A stretch of DNA of 64,000 bases from Hevea brasiliensis (lineage: Eukaryota; Streptophyta; Magnoliopsida; Malpighiales; Euphorbiaceae), in assembly GCF_030052815.1 (NCBI RefSeq), contig NC_079495.1:44459651-44523650 (forward strand). Reading direction: 5' to 3'. The notes under the pieces were generated by a model, which worked only from the letters and a program-made list of their open reading frames with translations, was not told where the DNA came from and did not search any database. Within the stretch, counting starts at the first letter, position 1. Every line of letters begins with the position of its first letter. Position numbers and translations under genes: made by a program. Positions 59,145 through 64,000 of the stretch are shown piece by piece.

Positions 59145-60589
59145 ATGGAAGAGGGTGATCGTTCAATGATTAGTCTATAGAGGCCGAGGTGCAAGGATGC
59201 CCTGTGCTTACATAATGTTAGTGGTTCAAGAAGACTACCAGACTACCGCAGCTTTCCTCGCTCGCCACAGATGGTCGCAATATTCCAACAAATGGCTGGT
59301 AATGCACCTACTCAAGTCCCAATGCAGACACCAGTGGTACAACCACAGTCTCCTACGAGGCAATATGATAAATTGATGAAATATGGGGCTACAGAGTTCA
59401 AGGGGACAGCAGATCCTCTAGAGGCTGAACAGTGGTTAGAGAGGATGGATAGGGTGTTCAAGAAGCTACATTGTACAGAAGAGCTTAGGTTTGAATACTC
59501 AGTGTCCTTACTACAGGGGGATGCTTATGACTGGTGGAAAACCATTCCCACACCGTAGAGCTGCAGTTGCTAACATGGAATGACTTCTCAAGGAATTCAG
59601 CAGTAAATATGTGCTCGATGCCTATGTAGACCGTAAACTACAAGAATTCCTAAGTCCAAACAGGGGCATCGCTGGTCGAGTATGAAAGAGAAGTCTCCCG
59701 CCTTAGCCACTATGCAGTAAGTTTGCTTGCTACCAGCAGGGAGAGATGCAAGAGGTTTGAAACTGGCTTGAAGCCCAAAGATCGAGTACAAGTGCTCGGA
59801 TTCAAACACACTAACTTCTCTGAACTTGTTTCTCAAGCCCTAGAGTTGGAAAGAGTTGAGTTTGAGACTACTCCTGAGAAAAAGAGATCAGAGAAGACAG
59901 ATGAAGAGGGAAAGTCAAGAGAATGTAGTTCCAAAGTGGTCCCACCGGAAAGAGGAAGAACTATGAGGGACACAACAGAGGTGGCAAGAAGTCTGGTAGG
60001 GGAGGACATTCAGTACATAAACCTCCTTTAACTGGTCAGCATAGTACCGGAGTTTCCTACCATTCCAGCCAAAGTGAAAATTGTGGAAGATCTCATGGTG
60101 CGATATGTTATACGGCTATTGGAGCCAGATATAATCGTGGGAGGCATGGGACACTTTGCCAAGGATCGCACCAAGAGTCGCAGAGTTGGACCACCTCCTA
60201 CTACCGCAGTAAGGGTCGGGCCAGAGCCTCGCTACTGAAGTTCACAACCACCCACAGAGGTAGAGGCAGGGGTAGAGGTAACCCAAAGAGTACCAAGGCA
60301 CAAGAAACATTCAGAGCAAGATAGTGCTCCAGTCAGAGTCTATGCCATGAGACAGAGGGAAGAGGCAGAGATATCTGATGTTGTGGCTGGTACCTTCTCA
60401 ACTTTTAACCAAGATGTGTTTGTGTTAATCGATCTGGGTTCTACCCATTCTTATGTGTGTGCTAGCATCATTGATTGCATTGCTGCTCCATGTACAAAAA
60501 TGGACTTTGAGGTGCTAGTAACAAGTCCGCTAGGACAGGAGGTCAGGGAAATAAATTTTGATGCATTAGTGATTAGTCCTTTAGGATAA
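59145..60589 (+). pseudogene. Array unit 4 gag with protease start
   Basis: ATG at 59145. The best N-terminal core of the array is 59271-59558: MVAIFQQMAGNAPTQVPMQT, QYDKLMKYGATEFKGTADPL, EAEQWLERMDRVFKKLH, GDAYDWWKTIP. It breaks at 59550-59700. The linker and zinc-knuckle region (60000-60260) is strongly scrambled (AACTGTGG reads AATCGTGGG; GACTGCACC reads GATCGCACC). The protease start is identical to the other units, with a stop at 60589. Confidence 0.85.
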
Positions 60590-61421
60590 GGATTGTGATA
60601 ACAAGTGAAATTAGTTTTGGAAGAGTTTATCGGCGAAAAGTATTTGCTGACACACCATAAAATTATAAGCTAATTGGCGAGCCTACTTAATGTAAGGCAA
60701 GAGGACCTAAAATATGTTACAGAAATAGAATTTCTCTAGATGAAGGTAGAGATGTTACTGTTAGTAATTGTTAATGGATATTGTAATCAGAATAAGTTCG
60801 GATATAAGTGAATTCGAAAAGGATAAAAGCTAGGAAAGTTTGATCTATTGGGTAAGCTGCAGATTTAAGTACTAACTTGAGATTATTTTGTAGAGCTACA
60901 TACTACCCGATAGTACACCTAGATGAGAATAGTTGCCAACAGATCTGCTTTTTTGTATAATTATGCCAGATGTAATTTAATTGTTAGAAATAAGTTTGAA
61001 AATCCTACTTAGGATCTAAAACTCAAAAGTTAGAATATCGAAAGGTTATAGTTCAAGATAAAAGGAAGTAAGTTATAGAATATTGACAGATAAAAAGAGT
61101 TATGGAAGTAGAGATTTGAACATTGATTCATATATAACAAAGAAATATTCAATGTGAGGGAGACTATGGACTAGAATGGTCGAGGACCAATGCTCGATGA
61201 ATGATTCTAACATGACCTCAAGGGTCATTCAAGAAGGAACGTGAGTCAAATATTAGACAACATAATAGTAAGAGGAGATTGGGGTTATCCAAGCAAATTA
61301 AACATTGTATTAGATTGTTAAAAGTCTTACGACCATATAGAAAGGAGAAAATAAACGTATGACTATTGTAAGATGGTTATTGGGAAAAATTTCGAGACGA
61401 AATTTATTTAAGGGGGAGAAT
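60590..61421 (+). other. Unit 4 filler and polypurine tract
   Basis: As in the other units, with a few extra substitutions. Polypurine tract AAGGGGGAGAAT at 61410-61421. Confidence 0.7.
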
Positions 61422-64000
61422 TGTAACACCCTAAGTTCTAGAGTGCATTCATTGCACGGTGACTGTGTTGTCCTGGACACCTAGGATGCTTAGAACTAGA
61501 CTTCAATATGAGTGAGGAGACATAAAATAATGAAATACAAGAAAAGAAAGTACAAGAAAAACAAAGGAAAATCATAGCAAAGAAATGTGATCAAGTTAAG
61601 CGAGCCGAAACCTAATGATGGTGATCATGACGGAAGTCACTACGTGGACCGTTGACTAGCTCTCGGATCATGGGAACCCTGGAATACATTTTTAGGACTT
61701 AAATAGAACCTTATTGAAGAATAAATATCATAAGAAATATCAAAGAAAAATTAAATAAATAGTACAAAGAAAAGTGAGAAATCGAAAAACAGACAAAACC
61801 CAGACACTAAAAATCGAACGTGAATCCTAACAGGGCATTATGGTCATTTTACATCCCGAATTGTCTTTTTACCTAAATGTCCATTAAAAATAAATAATAT
61901 TACACTTAGAAAATAAAATGAAAAATTAGTTTAGTGGTACCTAAAGTAAATAGCTAAAATCATGGGTTAAATGTGGAATAAGTGGGAGTTAAGTTTATAA
62001 AATGATTAAATTTGTGAGTGGACCACTAATGCATAAATTAAATACATAATAGGGCAGCTGTAACTCCACTAAACCAGCAGAAATAGTCATCTTCTCCAAA
62101 ACAACCAAAGTTGCCGAATTGAGAGGAAATGAAAAACACCATGGCCATTTTTCATGCAAGCTCTCTTAACCTCCCATTTTCAACTCCAATCCTTTAAGTT
62201 CCTTCACAAAAATGGTCTACACATCACAAGGAAGATATTGATACCAATTTTGAGAAGTTTGGTGAAGGTTTAGCAAGTTACAATTAAAGGTAAGTTTGCA
62301 TTTTTGAGAATTCCTTTGTTAAATTTGTGTGCATGTTATGGGTGTTAGTTTTGTGAAGGAAATTTTAGAATTTAACTAGTTATTGAAATAGCCATTTTTG
62401 GACAGCCATGGGGTCATGCATTTGATGAGTTATTATGCATATAATTGATGAGGAATAATGTTGATCATGGTGGTTTAATATCCTAATGAATTATCTCACA
62501 TATATATGGTGATTTATGCACTTGGATGGGAATTGGTAAATTGTAGGGCACTTTGATGTTGAAGGACAAATTTCGCAGCCTTGGGGACACTTGAATAAAT
62601 ATGTATATTCATGGGAGTGTTGGCAGAATTGTGGCATTAAGGAATGAAGGATATGTGTATGAAATTATTGTGTAAAGTGTATGTGAGAATTAGTGGTGTT
62701 TAGGTGTGTATGTAATGGTATTGAGATATTGTAAATGTGAATTATATTTGGTGTGTTGAGGGTAATGGTAATCTGCCCAAAATAATGTTAATGTAAAGTA
62801 GATTATACTGTGGTTAATGTACCAAAACAGATTGGTAGGGAAGTAAACAAATTGCAAAGTAAATGTGTGTAGTTGATGTGTGTTAAGCAAAGTAATCAAG
62901 GGCAGTGTACATTTTAGCCTATAACCTTAAATGTGTAACCTCAATTGGTATGAGACTAATTTGAGGTGAAACTAGGCACAAAATGTGCCAACTTTCATTG
63001 AGAAACCATACCAAAATTCTGCTTGCAAGGTGACCTAAGAAAATGACCAATTCGGATTAGGTGCAATTAGGACCTGAAAAATGACCAATTGGGCAGCAGT
63101 GAGTGTTTAGGCCATAACTCACTCAAACCAGGTCCAATTGACCTGAAATTTTAACCAAGAATAGTTAAGACCCATACCTACAAGTCTTATGAAGACACCA
63201 AAGCCCAGAAATGACCATAAGCAAGTCAAAAAGCTTGCACAAGTTCTGGGTCCAAACACTGGCCGCACCAGAGTTGACCAAATTGACCAAAAAAATGACC
63301 TAATTGATGCCATTTGACCAGCAGTAGTATAATGACCATAACTTGGTCTACTTAACTCGGATTGACCTGAAATTTTGCCCCGCGTGCAATAAGACCTAGA
63401 TCTACAAGTTTGTAGTTTTGACCAAAACCCGAAAACCGAGGGAACTAGGCCGTCCGGTTAGGTCAAACCAGTGTCCCTAATCCAAAGAATTTACATTAAA
63501 ATGCACTAAGCAAGGAAATGACTTTGGTAAAACATACCAAACCTAAAACCCTATCGAATGTGACATATTAACGACACTAAAACCTAATGTACCTAAAACG
63601 CAACGAGGGTCGGTATATTAGGTGATTAAGTGAAAAATTGAGTTCAGTGCATTATTTACCAAACATTATCGTTAGAGACAATTTAATTTACTACTGAAAC
63701 ACTTCAAATTGTGTTTCAATTACTAAAGACTCAGAAAAGAGAAGGAAACACCGAGTCCGCACTGTGGAGACAACCATCGAGGTTTGTGCACAACGGCTAT
63801 TTCTTTTGAATTTTTCAATTGAAATAAATATTGAATATTTGTATATTATTGTTTTAAATTGTGTTTGTGCACAACGGCTATTGCTTTTGAATTATTTTCA
63901 ATGGAAATAAATATTGACTATTTGCATATCATTGTTTTAAATTGTGGAAATGTGTTTGGTGGACACTTATTGATTGAAAAACATTGTGAATGGTTTGAAA
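61422..64000 (+). mobile_element. Array LTR 5, cut by the window end
   Basis: Same sequence as LTRs 2-4 up to the equivalent of about 44754 in LTR 2. Whether another internal region follows cannot be seen. Confidence 0.9.

Larger units (their letters stand above)
37964..64000 (+). mobile_element. Tandem array of gag-only LTR retrotransposon units, period about 6.4 kb
   Basis: LTR starts at 42169, 48576, 55021 and 61422; LTR ends at 39695, 46121, 52548 and 58955. The array reads LTR(partial)-int-LTR-int-LTR-int-LTR-int-LTR(partial, leaving the window). Complete LTRs are 3953, 3973 and 3935 bp; internal regions 2473, 2454, 2472 and 2466 bp. Every internal region has a primer site, gag with the start of protease, the same unrecognised filler and a polypurine tract, but no RT, RNase H or integrase. 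Long stretches are identical between units, so the array is young. LTRs are of the T1 family but a distinct subfamily. Confidence 0.9.

Noticed and set aside
45958..60260. CAG/CTG differences as repeat-induced mutation or cytosine deamination
   Set aside because: Those processes give C-to-T or G-to-A changes; here bases are swapped or deleted within the trinucleotide.

Overview
The window looks like repeat-dense heterochromatin of a flowering plant, most likely a eudicot. I found no cellular gene, tRNA or rRNA. Nearly every base can be assigned to nested LTR retrotransposons. Plant origin is inferred from Ty3/gypsy polyproteins of the Tekay/Del chromovirus type (RT, RNase H, integrase, GPY/F module and a C-terminal chromodomain), LTRs starting TGTAACACC, and primer sites matching plant initiator tRNA-Met (TGGTATCAGAGC). 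The species cannot be named from the sequence.

Layout. (1) 1-4302: a pol-less Ty1/copia-like derivative with two LTR copies, a long AT-rich leader holding a 35-bp minisatellite, and only the first codons of a gag. (2) 4303-18281: gypsy LTR sequence only. It comprises an LTR right part with a four-fold 204-bp amplification, a solo LTR (minus strand, 7753-11188) inside an older minus-strand LTR that ends at 13918, and a solo LTR (plus strand, 14303-17689) with a perfect 5-bp target duplication. (3) 18282-37963: a decayed plus-strand Tekay element, here called T1, carrying gag, protease, RT, RNase H, integrase and chromodomain. (4) 23293-33985: a younger minus-strand Tekay element, T2, inserted in the middle of the T1 protease. 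(5) 37964-64000 and beyond: a head-to-tail array with a period of about 6.4 kb, reading LTR-internal-LTR-internal, with four internal regions visible. Each unit has an LTR of about 3.95 kb and an internal region of about 2.47 kb that keeps the primer site, gag, the start of protease and the polypurine tract. All of pol is replaced by about 0.8 kb of unrecognised sequence.

How the parts relate. The array units resemble non-autonomous gag-only (TR-GAG/LARD-like) relatives of T1: same LTR family, same gag, no pol. They would need RT and integrase from a T1-like element. The array is fused to T1 through a hybrid LTR (T1-type start, array-type end) with a templated-filler junction near 37960.

The observations most worth a second look are the retrotransposon macro-array, small LTR hairpins that keep pairing while their sequence changes between families, and a systematic scrambling of CAG/CTG trinucleotides (typically CTG to TCG, CAG to CG) that causes many of the apparent frameshifts. 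The scrambling looks like a methylation-linked long-read consensus artefact, so many broken frames in T2 and the array may not be real.
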